A stretch of 64,000 nt of DNA from Rhodosporidiobolus odoratus (lineage: Eukaryota; Basidiomycota; Microbotryomycetes; Sporidiobolales; Sporidiobolaceae). The position numbers were made by a program, and so were the translations under genes. The notes beneath the pieces were generated by a model that worked only from the letters and a program-made list of their open reading frames with translations, ran no database searches and was not told where the DNA came from. Shown here one piece after another: positions 33,075 through 44,900 of the stretch. The DNA lies in NCBI GenBank assembly GCA_034387635.1, contig JAOANU010000024.1:1-64000 (forward strand). The letters run 5' to 3'. The stretch's first letter is position 1, and every line of letters begins with the position of its first letter.

Positions 33075-33303
33075 TACATTTTTGCCCCCCTTTTCTCCCT
33101 CTTCGCCCCGGCTTGGACACAACCCATTGTTGGCTTTCCTCCTCACCCGGCTGGTCCCTCTGTTCTTCTCCCGGGTTGAGACAATTGGCCTCGCCTATTT
33201 CGCGTGCAGCGTTCTTCATCTCCCGTTGTACTGCCGCTGGATTCCGAATTTCCTCGGATCTTGCTAGGCAGGACAACCTTGGGTACGCATGTTCCACGAC
33301 TCC

Positions 33304-36300
33304 CTAGTCTATGATGTCATCCGACTCATCAAACAGTACCTCCCCATCCACTTTTTCCTCCCTCTCTCCCTCGTCCTCCTCCTCAATCTCCTGAAGCACC
33401 CTGCCAAGTTTTCCAGTCTGTGTCGGCTCAGGAGGCTGCTGCTGCGCGTCCTCCCCGTCGGCGTCTTCGTCCTCGAGATCCTTCTCTCCCAATGCTGCAC
33501 CGGTGACGAGCGGTTGCGAGGCGCTTGACAAAGGGGGAAAGGTGGCGAGGTCGAGGAGGAAAGGGTTGGCGTCTGCAGACGAGTAGAGGAGGTCAACCAC
33601 CAAAAGTTGCCAACCACCAAAAGTTGCATGAGCACAGGTCGCCTGCTAAGCCGAGGTGCAGTAGAGAACAAAAAGAATAGGTGGTGAACTCACCTTTCGG
33701 TTGAATGACCCCCAGCCAAGGCACGACCTCGGACATAAAACTCGCACTCTCCCGTCTAGTCTTTAGTCCCTCGTCCATCTCACCCCCATTCGAAGCGTAC
33801 AATAACCCCCTCGACCCTCTCGCCGAGGACCCGAGGAGCTCTGCCACACCTTCCTCATTCGCTCGTGCGAGGCGCAACGTCTCCCACAATTCCGACTTGC
33901 GGAGTATTTGCTTGCCTTTCGGGACTGGGGAGGGGAGGGAGAGGAGAGTTTGCCGGACGGAAAGGTTGAAGGCGTAGTGAGAGGTTAGGGTGCGATGTCG
34001 ATAAGCCTGTTACATAGATATACATAATGTAAATCCGCGCTCGAGGCACGGCAGCTCGGCGTAGCTGCGCGCAGAACGTTTGTTACTCACCTCCTCGCCC
34101 TCGCCTCGAACCCCCATTAAGGCATCTCCCGCGCTCAACCCTTCGAGTACGCCCGCGCACTGACTGATATCAACTGTGAAAGGTGGGTAGTTGTGATGCA
34201 GATAGCTAAGGAAAATTTCAGGGTCGAGGGGTGCTTCGGCGAAGAGGACCTGTGCAGTCCATAGATGCGCAGGTCAGTAGCTGACTTTCGCTGATCAATG
34301 TACACAGTGACGAGCTGGAGAGGAGAGATTGTGGGACTCAGGAACTCAACTGACATCGACATCGACCTTGCTGACCTTCCGCTCCCATTCTTCCCGAAGA
34401 TGTTTAGGCAACTCATCGAAAGCACGGTCTTGCACGATACCCGGACGATTGAGGTCTTTCTTGTCGTCCTCGGCCGAGTTCCCCCAGCCTACACGGGAGA
34501 CAAACGCAGGAAGACCCGAGAGGTGGGACGAGTCAGATCCGAGGGGAGAGCAAGGGTCAGCGGAAGAAGCACAGAGGGGGAAGTAGCGGAGCGCCAGCAG
34601 AAGGGAGCGCGAGCCGTCGGACGTACGCTTGTTGTAGAGCACCTTGCCGAGGGCGTGGAAGATGAAAAGGGAAGATTCGCGAGCGGTGACGAAAGACAAG
34701 CTGTTGGCCAGTCAGTCAGTCAAGCGCGAAGAGACGGAAATGGCGGTCGTCAAGCTCGTGCAAGATGGGGCAAAGAGCCTCCGGAATTGGCCAGGGAAAG
34801 CGGAACGTACAGCTGACCGGATCTCCCTTTCCCCTTCCCCTGCATCTCCTCCTCTTCGCTACTCTCGACATGACTCCCTTTTCGCTTCCGCTTCTTTACC
34901 TTCTCGACTCCTACCTTCTTCCCTCCGGTTCCAGCATCGCCGAAAGCCCTAGCGTCCCCACCCTGCTTTGCCAAAAACTCGAGACTCATCAACGCGCTCC
35001 GGATATCGCCATTCGAATGTGCGATGAGCTGGTCGAGGCTTGCGAGAGTAGGTCGGGAGGACGGAGGGAGTCGGGAAACTTTGCGAGTTGCGTGAGACGA
35101 GGCTGGACGACGGGATTTGCTGCCCGAGGAGGCAGAGGAGGATACGGGGGCGAAGATTCGGTCGAGGGTTCGTTGCAGCGTTTTACGGAGGATGGTCGGG
35201 GCGATGGGGTTGAAGCTGAGGAGATAGAGAGGTGGAGTCGCGGTGGCCGTCCGTCTGTGTCAGTACGAAGCTGTTCCAAGCGGCATAGCACCAAGCAGAA
35301 GAAAAAGTGTGCGAAGGAAGGTAACGAAGGCAACATACGCAATCTCCCTGCAAGCGGGATGTTGGAGAATTTCCACACCGAGCACGCTACGCGCGTCGAG
35401 ACTATCCCCTCTATTCAAGCCCATACTTCCAAGCGCAATCCCGCCTCCAGCGTCCGTTCCCGGCCGTGCCAGCGCTTCCGAGATGACGATGACGAGCGGA
35501 CAAGTGACACGCGGTGAGCTGAGATACTGCGATACAGCACTGCGTAGAGCGAGTTTTGTCGGATAGTGCGAGACGTTAGGGAGGTCTTCGAGGAGGATCA
35601 AGCGTTTGCCAGCGGGGAGAGCGGAATGCGGAGCGGAGGCGGAGGCGCAGGAGGACGAGGCGACGGGCGGCGAGGAAGAAGAAGAAGGCTGCGCAGCGGA
35701 CTCTTCGAAGGAACCGAAGTCGAGAGCTGGAGCCATACCGGCGACGGCGAGAAAGGAAGAAAATCGGTGTATGAGCGATTCGCGAGCTGTTGGAAGGATG
35801 ATGTCAGGAACTCAGAGCTCAGAGACCTCTAGCCCGCACACGGACGAGATACCAGATAAGGACAACGCACGCTCGTCCCCGCCTCCTTCGTCTCGCATCC
35901 CCTCTGCCCACTCGACAATGCCGACTCCCATCTCCTGACAGAGCACCTTGAGCGCCGCTGTTTTGGCGGAGCCTGCTGCGCCGCTCAATACTAGAACACG
36001 CCTGTACTTGGCGAGTTTAGGGTTCGGAGGCGGTGGAGGTGCGGCTTTCTTCGAGGTTGATGGAGGGGGAGGTACGCAGAAAGCTTCGCAGAGCCACGTC
36101 TCAACGTCATGAAGTTTTCGCGGATGAAGCGCGAGGTCATCCTACGCCGCAACAGACAGCGCGAAGAACGAAGAAAAGCGGATCAGTTGTTCTGCACGAG
36201 GAGAACTTCTAAAGACAGATGAGATACGCACTCGGTCCCGGGGCGCATACTGGTCGACCCACATGGCTTCGCTGTAATGCTGCTGGGCTAGCGGAGCGAT

Positions 36301-36883
36301 GTCCCCGTCCTCCTCCGCAGCCTTCGCTTTCCCTTTCCCTTTCCCTTTCGGCGCGTCCGGCTTCTTCCCACTGGACTTCTTTTTCGGCGGAGACGGGGGC
36401 GATGACGAAGACGTGGCCGGTGCAAGCTCGTCGTCTGATGCTGTATGTGCGCGGGCAGATCAGCATAGCTGGGCGGTCGCGGGCCAGAAAAACATGACGC
36501 TACGCACTCAGGTCCAGCACTTCGGGCTGCTTATCCTTCTTTCCCTTCTTCCTCCCGTCTGTGCTGCCGCTGCTTTTCAACTTGGCGGGCACCTTGGGCA
36601 CCTTGAACCCCTCCTCATCTTCTCCTCCGCTTGAAAGCACCTCCATTTCATCGTCCTCGGCCTTCCGCTTTGTCTTCTTTAGCCCGCCTGTGCTGCTGTT
36701 GGATACTGTTGAAGCACTGGACGAAGAACCGCCGAGCTTTGGCAAGAACGACGAGATTGAGAATTGTTTTGGGATCTACGGGAAGTGGGGGTGAGCACTG
36801 TCAGGACACACGGTAGACGGAAGTTGAGAGCGCACAGCGGTAGTAGAGGCTTTGAGTGCTCCCTTTGACGGAGACTTGGCCAT
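33304..36883 (-). CDS. RAD17: RAD17 (Rad24-type) checkpoint clamp loader
   Basis: An AAA+ ATPase that, with Rfc2-5, loads the 9-1-1 clamp at DNA damage. Start at 36883 (MAKSPSKGALKASTTA). The N-terminal ~200 residues are charged and disordered (EDDEMEVLSSGGEDEE). The RAD17 signature follows: AMWVDQYAPRDR then DDLALHPRKLHDVETWL. Walker A is RRVLVLSGAAGSAKTAALKV. Downstream are VSHYPTKLALRSAVSQYL, CPLVIVISEALARPG (sensor strand), FNPIAPTILRKTLQRTLD, LIAHSNGDIRSALMSLEFL (the RFC-type GDIRxA box) and SLFIFHALGKVLYNKR, all matching RAD17/RFC order. The C-terminus is acidic and ends VLFDESDDIID, as in RAD17 KYxxE/acidic tails. About ten exons. The LALHP box distinguishes it from RFC1. Confidence 0.9.
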
Positions 36884-37063
36884 ATTTAGGTCGAAGACAC
36901 CGGAGTAATGCGCGAAGCAGCTTCTGAACGAGATTGTAACAACTGATGAGAGGGCGGAGCGGCCGGACTAGAACAGACTAGAACAGAGTATCTGCGGTTC
37001 AGAGCGACAAGAGCAAGCGACTCCCTACAACCCGACAAGCGACTTTCCTGTCTCCCCCCCAAC
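36884..37063. promoter_or_regulatory. 180-bp spacer upstream of RAD17
   Basis: Both flanking genes are on the minus strand, so this short spacer holds the RAD17 promoter and the 3' flank of the next gene. No motif recognised. Confidence 0.35.
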
Positions 37064-40000
37064 TCAGATCGTGACCTCCCCAATGACCCACTGCCTCAAA
37101 AACCTCTCCCTCTCATCATCCCATACCCCCGCTGCTTTCATCCCTCCCCTACTCTTCCCCTCGCCCTCGCCCACGCACCTTTCCAGTTTCTTCACCTCGC
37201 CCTCCATCTTCCCAAGTACGTCAGCGATAGTGGGCTGAGCGAGGTAGCGGAGGAGAGCGTCGCGCTGAGGACCTTTGCTGTGACGAAGAGCGGATTCCAG
37301 AGAGGCGGTTTCGTCGTCTGGGTAAGGGTTACCCGGTGTGGCGAGGAGCCAGAAGGGAACGCCGCTTGGGAGGGTGGTAGCGGCGCGGGCGGTGAGGACA
37401 TTGGCTGTGCATTTGGGAGGGACAGGGATGAGCGAATTGAAAGACGGCAGGATAGCGGAGATCAGGAGAGCGAAACAACACACCCTGCCAAATCGAATCC
37501 CTGACTTTGTCAATCGTTTCGCCCAAACCCTTGAACATCCACAACCCCCCAAGCGTCGCGACCTTCCACACTCCTGTATTACCTTCCTTGCCAGTCGCGA
37601 GTTCCTTCCCATCAATCCCCATGATAGGGGAGAAAAGCGAGTCACTCGTCTTCTTGACAGGCTTGTCTTCCTCCGTCGTCTCGCTGCCCTTCTTGCCCTT
37701 GCCGACGCTGCCGAGATCTCCAAAGCTGAAGGCGCCATACGAGTGACGTTCGGTGGCGTAAGGCTCGGGGAAGGTCTCGGGAACAGAGGGAGCGAGAACC
37801 GTTGAGACGGGCGGGTGCAGGTCGCTAGCGGGCTTGATGAGAAGCTCTTCGCCAGGAGCGTGGATGCGGGAAAGAAGATCGAGGGCCTGCTTGATGGTCG
37901 AGGTGTCTTCGGCAGAGAAGGTCGGCGGGTTGGACATGACGGTGTCGTCTTTCGTCTTCTTGCTGGGCGAGGCGGACCCTTCCGCTGCCGAACTCGAGGT
38001 GACGATGGCCTTCATATCGGCATCAGCCTGCTCGACTAGCGAGAGAAGTTTGCGAGGGACCCTGTCGTCAACAGTGAAGAAACGGTCAGCAAAGTCGGCA
38101 GCGAAAGCAGGAAGGGAAAGTCGGGAGGAAGCGCACTTGATGATGTACTGGAGGTGCTGGATCTTACTCCAAGCGTACGCCTCCTCTGCATTACTCGCAT
38201 CCTTCAGCCCCAGGATGAGCTCGCGGTCGAAGCCCGCAACGTAAGCCGTTTCATACGTCGCAATCTGCAGATTGTACGGCGCTAAAGAAATAGGCAATCA
38301 GATCCGGCCAGAGAACGCTTGAGAGGCACGAGGAGAGAGGAACGTACTGTCTCTGATTCCACTGTCCTTCAGAACAAGCCCATGTACCTGAGCCGCGAGC
38401 TTAATCTGAAACTCCCAATATTCGTGGTGAGTCCCTCCGTTTTCGTAACGCAACTCACTCGGCCCAACGAGCTTCATGAAATTCATACTCTGCGGCCCGT
38501 AATCCGCCCCCTGCGCTTCTTTCTTTCCGAACCCGTTGTCCTTGTTGTACCGCCTCCTCAACAACCCTGCAAGCCCGGCAAGGTCGTCTGTATTGATCTG
38601 GTCCGTTTCGCTTTTCTTCGCGGCCTTAACTGCGCCGTTGCGGATCGACTCGGCGAGGTCGATGCCTTTGCTGTCGAGGATGTCGAGAGCGGCTTTGGGA
38701 AGGGCGAGCGAGAAGCCGCGAGAAAGGTATTTGAGCGCACGAGAAGAGACGGTGGCCGAGGTCGGGTCCTGCAGCGTTGATTAGGTCTTAGCACAAGAGC
38801 AACGCGGACAGTACCGGGCGAGCAGAAAAGGTAGAAACGAGAAACACACCAGCTTCCTCGCCAATTTGATGTCCAGCAGATTCACACCTCCAGTCCAGCC
38901 ACCGAGGGCAAAAGCCCTAGTCGCCCTCGGATGAGCGACTACCTGAGTACCAGTATAGCCGACGCAGCAGGCGTCAAGGTCGAAGGGGGCGAGAGCATCG
39001 AAGATGGTTGGGTTCGAGACAAGGACGATTTGGATGACCTTACGAGGGCTGAATCCGCGAGGTGGGACGAGGGTAATGGCGTTAAAGCCTGGATAGCCGT
39101 GGTCTGGTGAGCGGTGGCGACCGAGTCACGCGGTAAGACGAAGAACAGCAGTGCGTACCCTTGATGATGAGAATCTCTCCTTTGTGCTGCTCCTCCCAAT
39201 CGAAGTAATGGTCCGCGAACCAATCCTCATCTTCAGCAGCGATCTCGACCGTCTCGGACTTTTTAGTCTCATAGTTGTACTTGATCCGAGTTGGCTTTGG
39301 TGGCGGAGGAAGTACCGACTGAATCTGCTCGACGATCGAGTTGACTTTGGGGATAAGCTGAACAGCGGGAAAACCGCGGCGAGAGCACCGGAAGCAGATG
39401 TAGAGAGGGACATAGAGAACAGCCAGGCAGTAGAAGATGGGTAGGGACGAAAGTGTCAGTTCTCGCTGCAGGACCGAGAAGGTCAAAACCATATCCGGCG
39501 GGACGCACTTCTTCGGGCTGGAGACCGTACAAGAAAAGGTCGAGGTCACCTTCCTGGAAGGAAGGGTCGTTCTGCTTGCCGGTAAGGAGCGAGACGACGG
39601 ATCCTACAGATCACGAGTTAGGAAGGAATCGCTTGTCAAACGGTGCGACAGAACGAGAGAACGGAACGGACTGAACCTACCTCCGCCCAAGACGACGTTA
39701 GACCAGTTGACTGGAGACAGGATCAAACGTGAGCGAGGTCACGATCGCGTAGAGAAGATCGCGTACGCTTGGCCAACAGTCCTCCGCTCATTTCCTCCAA
39801 CCCTTTCTTAAACTCATTCAGACTCCCACATACCGCCCCAGCCTCCATCGCCTCTTTCTTCGCTTCGAGCACCAGCCCCTCCTTCACCTTGACCTTCAAT
39901 CCCTTCGCAATCGCGTCCATTCCCTCCCTTACTTCTTCCCAAGCTTTCCCGCCCTCCTTCGCAAAGACACGCACGAGGTACTCGTCCCTAAGCTCGACAG

Positions 40001-40347
40001 GGCATTCGGTCGAAGTGACCCAGTCGCGCTGATAGTCGAGGAGGTCCGAGAACAGCTGCGGCGAGATGTCAATTTGGTCGTGATTGACGGAAGGGTCACG
40101 GAAAGATAGGAGGGTGGGGAGAGTCAAGTAAGGGAGGATCGGGCGGAGAAGGTCCTTGATAGGTTTATGGGACTGGCTCAAGCTAAGGGTGAGCTTGGCG
40201 AGGGCTGTAGAGCGGGTTGAAGGCGAATTGAGGAGATTGGCACTGCGCGGAGTGCGAAGGGAGGGCAAGTCAGCGTTGGCACGTTGAGAGGCGGAGAGGC
40301 TGAATACGGTGTATCTATACGCACAGCTGGATGTACTCTGCGCTCAT
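37064..40347 (-). CDS. Unrecognised protein with nucleotidyltransferase-fold-like signature
   Basis: Start at 40347 (MSAEYIQL). The helical N-terminal ~150 residues include LANLLNSPSTRSTALAKLTL and DLLDYQRDWVTSTECP. After a junction (GGLLAK-L|NWSNVVL) comes LGGGSVVSLLTG, then 12 residues later GDLDLFLYGL. A G-G-S turn followed by D-x-D is the active-site pattern of the Pol-beta-like nucleotidyltransferase superfamily. Next are HYFDWEEQHKGEILIIKG, FALGGWTGGVNLLDIKLARK, RALKYLSRGFSLALPKAA, SMNFMKLVGPSELRYENGG, PYNLQIATYETAYVAGFDRE, and a C-terminal region ending FLRQWVIGEVTI. About ten exons, probably ~950 residues. I do not know the family. A nucleotidyltransferase-like fold is an inference from one motif, and the protein may be catalytically inactive. 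Confidence 0.6.
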
Positions 40348-40390
40348 GATAGCTATCTGTGCGAGAAAGTAGACGGGAGAAGGAAGAGAC

Positions 40391-40421
<31 letters not shown>

Positions 40422-40757
40422 AAGAAGAAGAAGAAGAAGAAGAAGAAGCAGACGAAGGTGTCGCGCCCCGAGCGGCGCTAGCACAGCCAAAGAGAAGACA
40501 GGAGGAACCAGCTGAGAACAGCAGCCAAGTCGCATAGCGCCGACGTCCCGCCACCTTCATCGAATGTCGCGCGTTGGGATAACAACAAGTATTAGCATAA
40601 CTATGTACGGTTGAATACGATACCGAAATTATGGATGTGTAGGAGTGGAATGCGTGCGAAGATTAGGCATATAACACGGTAGGTGAGTAATGTAGATTAG
40701 GTGTAATGAAGAAGAAAAAGATCCAACGAGTCCGACAGTTCCGGCACAACCCTCCGC
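40348..40757. other. Upstream region with (GAA)n tract
   Basis: Contains a (GAA)n run at about 40391-40449 just upstream of the start at 40347. The remainder, to the stop at 40758, shows no gene. Confidence 0.45.
40391..40449. repeat. (GAA)n trinucleotide tract
   Basis: About 19 copies of aga/aag/gaa repeat, on the plus strand purine-only. It lies ~45 bases upstream of the start codon of the nucleotidyltransferase-like gene, on its non-coding strand, so its leader would contain a (TTC)n run. Confidence 0.9.
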
Positions 40758-41870
40758 TCATCGCGCACCACCGCCGGGGCTATAACCAAACAGCTCGACG
40801 CCGCTGCTCATCCTCTTTAGTAGATTAGGGCGGCGCTCTCCATTCCCACCGTTCTTTAGCTTCTCTATCCGCGCCTTTTCCTTCGCGGCTTTCTCCTCGC
40901 GAGTCAGCGGCGCTTCGGGCGGGACGACGGGGGCGAACCAGCCAGTTCCTGTGGAGCAGCAGAGTGAGTACTAGATGGGGTAAGGCTGAAGAAAGCAGAC
41001 ACACCGGTACGGAACTGCTGCATCAAGCTGGGCGACTTTATTTGCTCCTCTACCGTTATTCTCCGTTTCTCGCTTGCGCTCCGGCTCATTTCGGGCGGCG
41101 TGACGGCTGGCTCCGGCAAGTCCTCGCCGAGTGCTGAAGCTAACTCCCTTGCAAGATTGCTTGGGCTCGTCAACAGAGCGGGTCGTTCAGCTTTATATGG
41201 AGATGGGTCAGGGAGAGTAAGAGGCGAGCTTGTCGAGGAGCGAGGAAAGGGGGGTCCAAAGTCGAGGGAGGCTTCTCTGAAGGGGTTGGAGCCTAGACTA
41301 GAGTTGCTAGGTGAGGAGAGAGTGGTGCGATCGCGTGAAGTTGCTCGGACTGAAGAAGGCGGGACGGAGGAGAGGGAGGTGGTTCGCAGGGGATCGACGC
41401 TCACTGCGCAAGGTCAAGCATCAGCTTCCAATCTTTCTTGTCTGGTGCTCAGTCTGACTTACTTGTGGTAGCTGATGAGGAGAATGGAGGACAAACTGAT
41501 GAAAGGTCGGCGAGATCGTCTTTCAACTCGAACCGCTCACGTCTGCTTCCGTACCCCGCTTGCCTACACGGGAGGCTTATCAAAGCCTACACCTATGCTA
41601 CCTTGCTCCCTGTCCGCGTTCCACGCGTGTTTGGTCCCTCATTCCCCTCTGAACGTGACCCATTCGCTGCGCCGTCTGCATCACCTGTATGTGCTGACCA
41701 CACTGACAGTAGGTTATCTCGAAGCGTTGGCTTCTCAATGCATTGCGCCAGCTTTCGCAGATATATCCGCACCATGTCGCGGCGCAGATCGCCTCCATCC
41801 CTTTTCTTCTTGTTGTCCTCTCCTAGGTCTACACCATTGTTCCTCCGGATCGCAGGCCGGGCCCAGTTGA
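40758..41870 (-). CDS. Small Ser/Pro-rich protein of unknown function
   Basis: The 3' end is clear: the last exon reads TGWFAPVVPPEAPLTREEKA, a charged helix (AAKEKARIEKLKNGG) and the tail LKRMSSGVELFGYSPGGGAR, with TGA at 40758-40760. Before it lies an exon with RTTSLSSVPPSSVRATSRDR, NLARELASALGEDLPEPAV and ASEKRRITVEEQIKSPSLMQ. A preceding exon gives RFELKDDLADLSSVCPP and joins through a split ATG (A|TG). The 5' exons are uncertain; candidate pieces reach about 41715-41870. I infer no function. TREEKAAKEKARIEKLK could be a short coiled coil. Confidence 0.5.
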
Positions 41871-41953
41871 GTAGGCTACAGTATGGCAACACGGCGACCT
41901 ATCTTGCGTTGTACAAGCGAAGTGCAAAAGCGATGCTTTTCACCTTGTCTCCC

Positions 41954-44900
41954 TCAAGCTTTCTTGCCCTCCACTGCCGTCTTCTTCTCCTTCTGCAGTC
42001 GCTTGAGCACCATCCTCGCCAAACGCTCTTTTGCGCCCTGCTCGGGGACTTTCGGCAGCTCGAACTTTTGCTCGCCGACGACGACCCAGATGCGCGGTTT
42101 GTCGTTCTCGACGAGCCGAGTGAAGATGGGCGCGGGGAGGGCATGAGAGGTGCAGTGAGCTGTGCAGTCGATAGAGCGCTGAGTTAGACGCGAGGATCAA
42201 GGTGAAAGAGGGTACGCTGGTAGCAAGAAAAGGAAGGAGAAACCAACCTTCGAGGGCGAGTACCTCAGGCCCTTTAGCCTGTTGCTTCTGCAGTGCATCA
42301 GACATTGCTGCGGAAGTCTGTCGTGATGCACTCGGTCCAGCAAATGCACCTGCGGGAGTCGCAGTCGAAGGCTCCGCCGGACTCGGCAACTTCGCTCCGA
42401 CTCCTCCCAATCCCCCATAAGCCGCCATACTGACCTTCTCATGTTCCTGCTCATTCCGGACTACTTGTTTCTTCTGCTCTCGCTCCTTCTTACCCATCTT
42501 GGGCAGTTTCGACGGTTCCGGCACCCTGGAGAAGGACTCGATCAGGTCAAGAATGCCCGCTGAAAGAGCAGCAGAGGCGGCGGCTTCGCAGGCAAAGTCG
42601 GAGCTTGAAAAGGTGGCGGGGACAGCGAAGTTGCGGTAGTCGGACTGAGTAGTGGAAAGAGCGATGGAGACGGAAGCGCCGAAGAGAGAACCTGAAAGCG
42701 ATTATCCAGGCAGGCAAATACACGGGTCAGCCCTGCAAGTTTGCATCCCCGACTCGGCTTTGTTGGGTCACGGTCGTCCGTAGGACGTAGCTGTTCCTGA
42801 AGGCACCGTCCGCAACCCCAGAAGAACACGATGAAGAAGCTGGAAGCGCACCATCCTCGACGACCTTGTACTTGGGACTGATGCTCGGCTCGTCTCCGAG
42901 CTTTGCACGCAGCCCGTGCAGAAGAGTCGATGTGGCGGCGCCTGGACCTGCCGACTCCACGGCGCTGATACGACCGTCTTCGGGTCGAGCGGCTTGCGCT
43001 CCAGAGGAAGCAGCTGTAGGGACACCCCAAACGCGCTGCTTCTTCAGCGGCGGGCCGTTCGAGTCCGACAGAGGGAAGGGTGCGGCGGAGGCGGTAGCGG
43101 TAGCGGTCGAGGCGGCGGCAGGAACGAGGGAGCGCTTCGTTGCCGTCGCGGTCTCCTGCGTTGGGGCGGAAGGCAGACGGGCGGGTCCACAAGAAGGCAG
43201 CTGGCCTCCGCTAGCCACCTCCTCACGTCCAGCAGGTGTTTCGACACTGCCGAAAGGACCCAAGCCGCGTCCACCTCCTCCGCGTCCCGACGCTGTTTCT
43301 CCTCCGGCTTGGCCTCGAGACCTCAAATCACGAGCAAACTGCGGCACCTCGCGCTTGATCTGCTCGACGACGCCGTCTCGAATCGCGACGTTGGCGAGTG
43401 CTTCTTGAGCTGCGGTGCGGTCGCGGAAAGAGAAGTCGATCCAGTATGATTTGGGTTCGAGCTGAGGAAGGTGCCGGGCTGGTGCAGGGAGGGCGATGGA
43501 TAGGACGGCGCCGAAGAGCCCAGCTGTAGAGAGCAGTCCGAGAGTACAGGACATCAACCGGGAGTAAGAGTGATGTTGTCCAAGAAGGGCGAGAAGTGCC
43601 CAGGGGTTGACGAAGGGTATGAGTGAACGAAGGAAGCGAAGGAATCATAAGCGCGGTTAACGAGTCAGCGCTGACAATACGAGAAGACCCAGACGAGGGA
43701 AGTTGTACTCACTCTCATTCTGCCGAACATCATAATGTGGCAAACACCCTGCGCCAAGCCAGTCGTGGAGAAACTCATCGAGGTACGCAACAGCAGACGG
43801 CGGTGAGACGCGTTCGCTTCCTCCGCCGTTGACGACACTAGGCGGTGCCGAATTCGAGGCAAAAGCGGCCGGAAAGTCCTCGCTGCCCTTGCCTTTCTTC
43901 TTCTTCTCCTTCCCGTTCTTACCTGCACCTCCTTCTGCATCGCGCGCGCTCTTCGCACTCTTCGCGTGTTTTGCGTTATTCCTCGCTTCGGCTGTCGAGG
44001 GTGCCGCAGGGTCGAAGTCTGCTGGCCTGAGCAAATCGAGAACGCGTTGGCGAAAAGCGAGACGGACGACTGCTTCTTTTGCAGCGGCGCGGCTGAGGGT
44101 GGCTTCGGAGGGTGTGATGGTGTACTTCTTCGTGAGCGTCGGATTGATGAAGACAGAGACGGTGCACCCGTGGTGTTTGGGTGACTCTGCAAGGAGGAAA
44201 GCGTGAGTCGTTTAAGGTCGCGGTGGCAACGATGACAGCGAAGAAGGCCTACTCTTCTGACGGTCCACCACAAGCTCGCGATACTCGTAGACGAGTGGTT
44301 GTCCGTTACCAGTCCACTGCTGCGCACACAGGTTGAGATAGGCAGGACCGCTGGCGAGTCCAACGAGGCTGGAGGTTAGCCTGTAGCTCTTCTCCTTCTG
44401 CGGTCAGGCATGAACAGAAAAGGCGGCGAAGACGCACCTGGCTAGTGTCTCCAATTCGTCCCACGGTACCGTCCCCGCCTTAGGAAGCGGCTTAGCCTCC
44501 TTCTTCTCCCTCTCCCGCTTCTCTTTCTGCTCTTTCTTCCGCTCCTCCTCTCTTCGTACTCTCTCTGTCACCCTTTCCTCCTGATACGGCTTCAGCTTAT
44601 CGACGATCCCGCCCCTGAAGGCGGCGAGTGCTGCGGCATCAAGGGCGTGTTGTTTGGTGAGGTAGGTTGGGGGGACGTCGTAGATGAAGGGTGGAGGCGG
44701 GGTAGGAAAGGCGGCTGTTGCAGGGAAGATGACGGTGACATTGGCAGAGATACGAGGCTGCAGGGGCTTCGACGTCGTTGGGTCTGTAGGGAAGACATGA
44801 AGGCGTCAGCGACAAGGACGACTTGCTGCGGGCAAAAGCAGAAAAATCGAAGAGTAGCGTGACACACTTTGCTGCGAAACGGCCTGCGTAGCCCATGTCA

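Noticed and set aside
33304..36883. Considered RFC1 instead of RAD17
   Set aside because: The LALHPRK box before Walker A and the order of blocks match RAD17; no BRCT domain typical of RFC1 is present.
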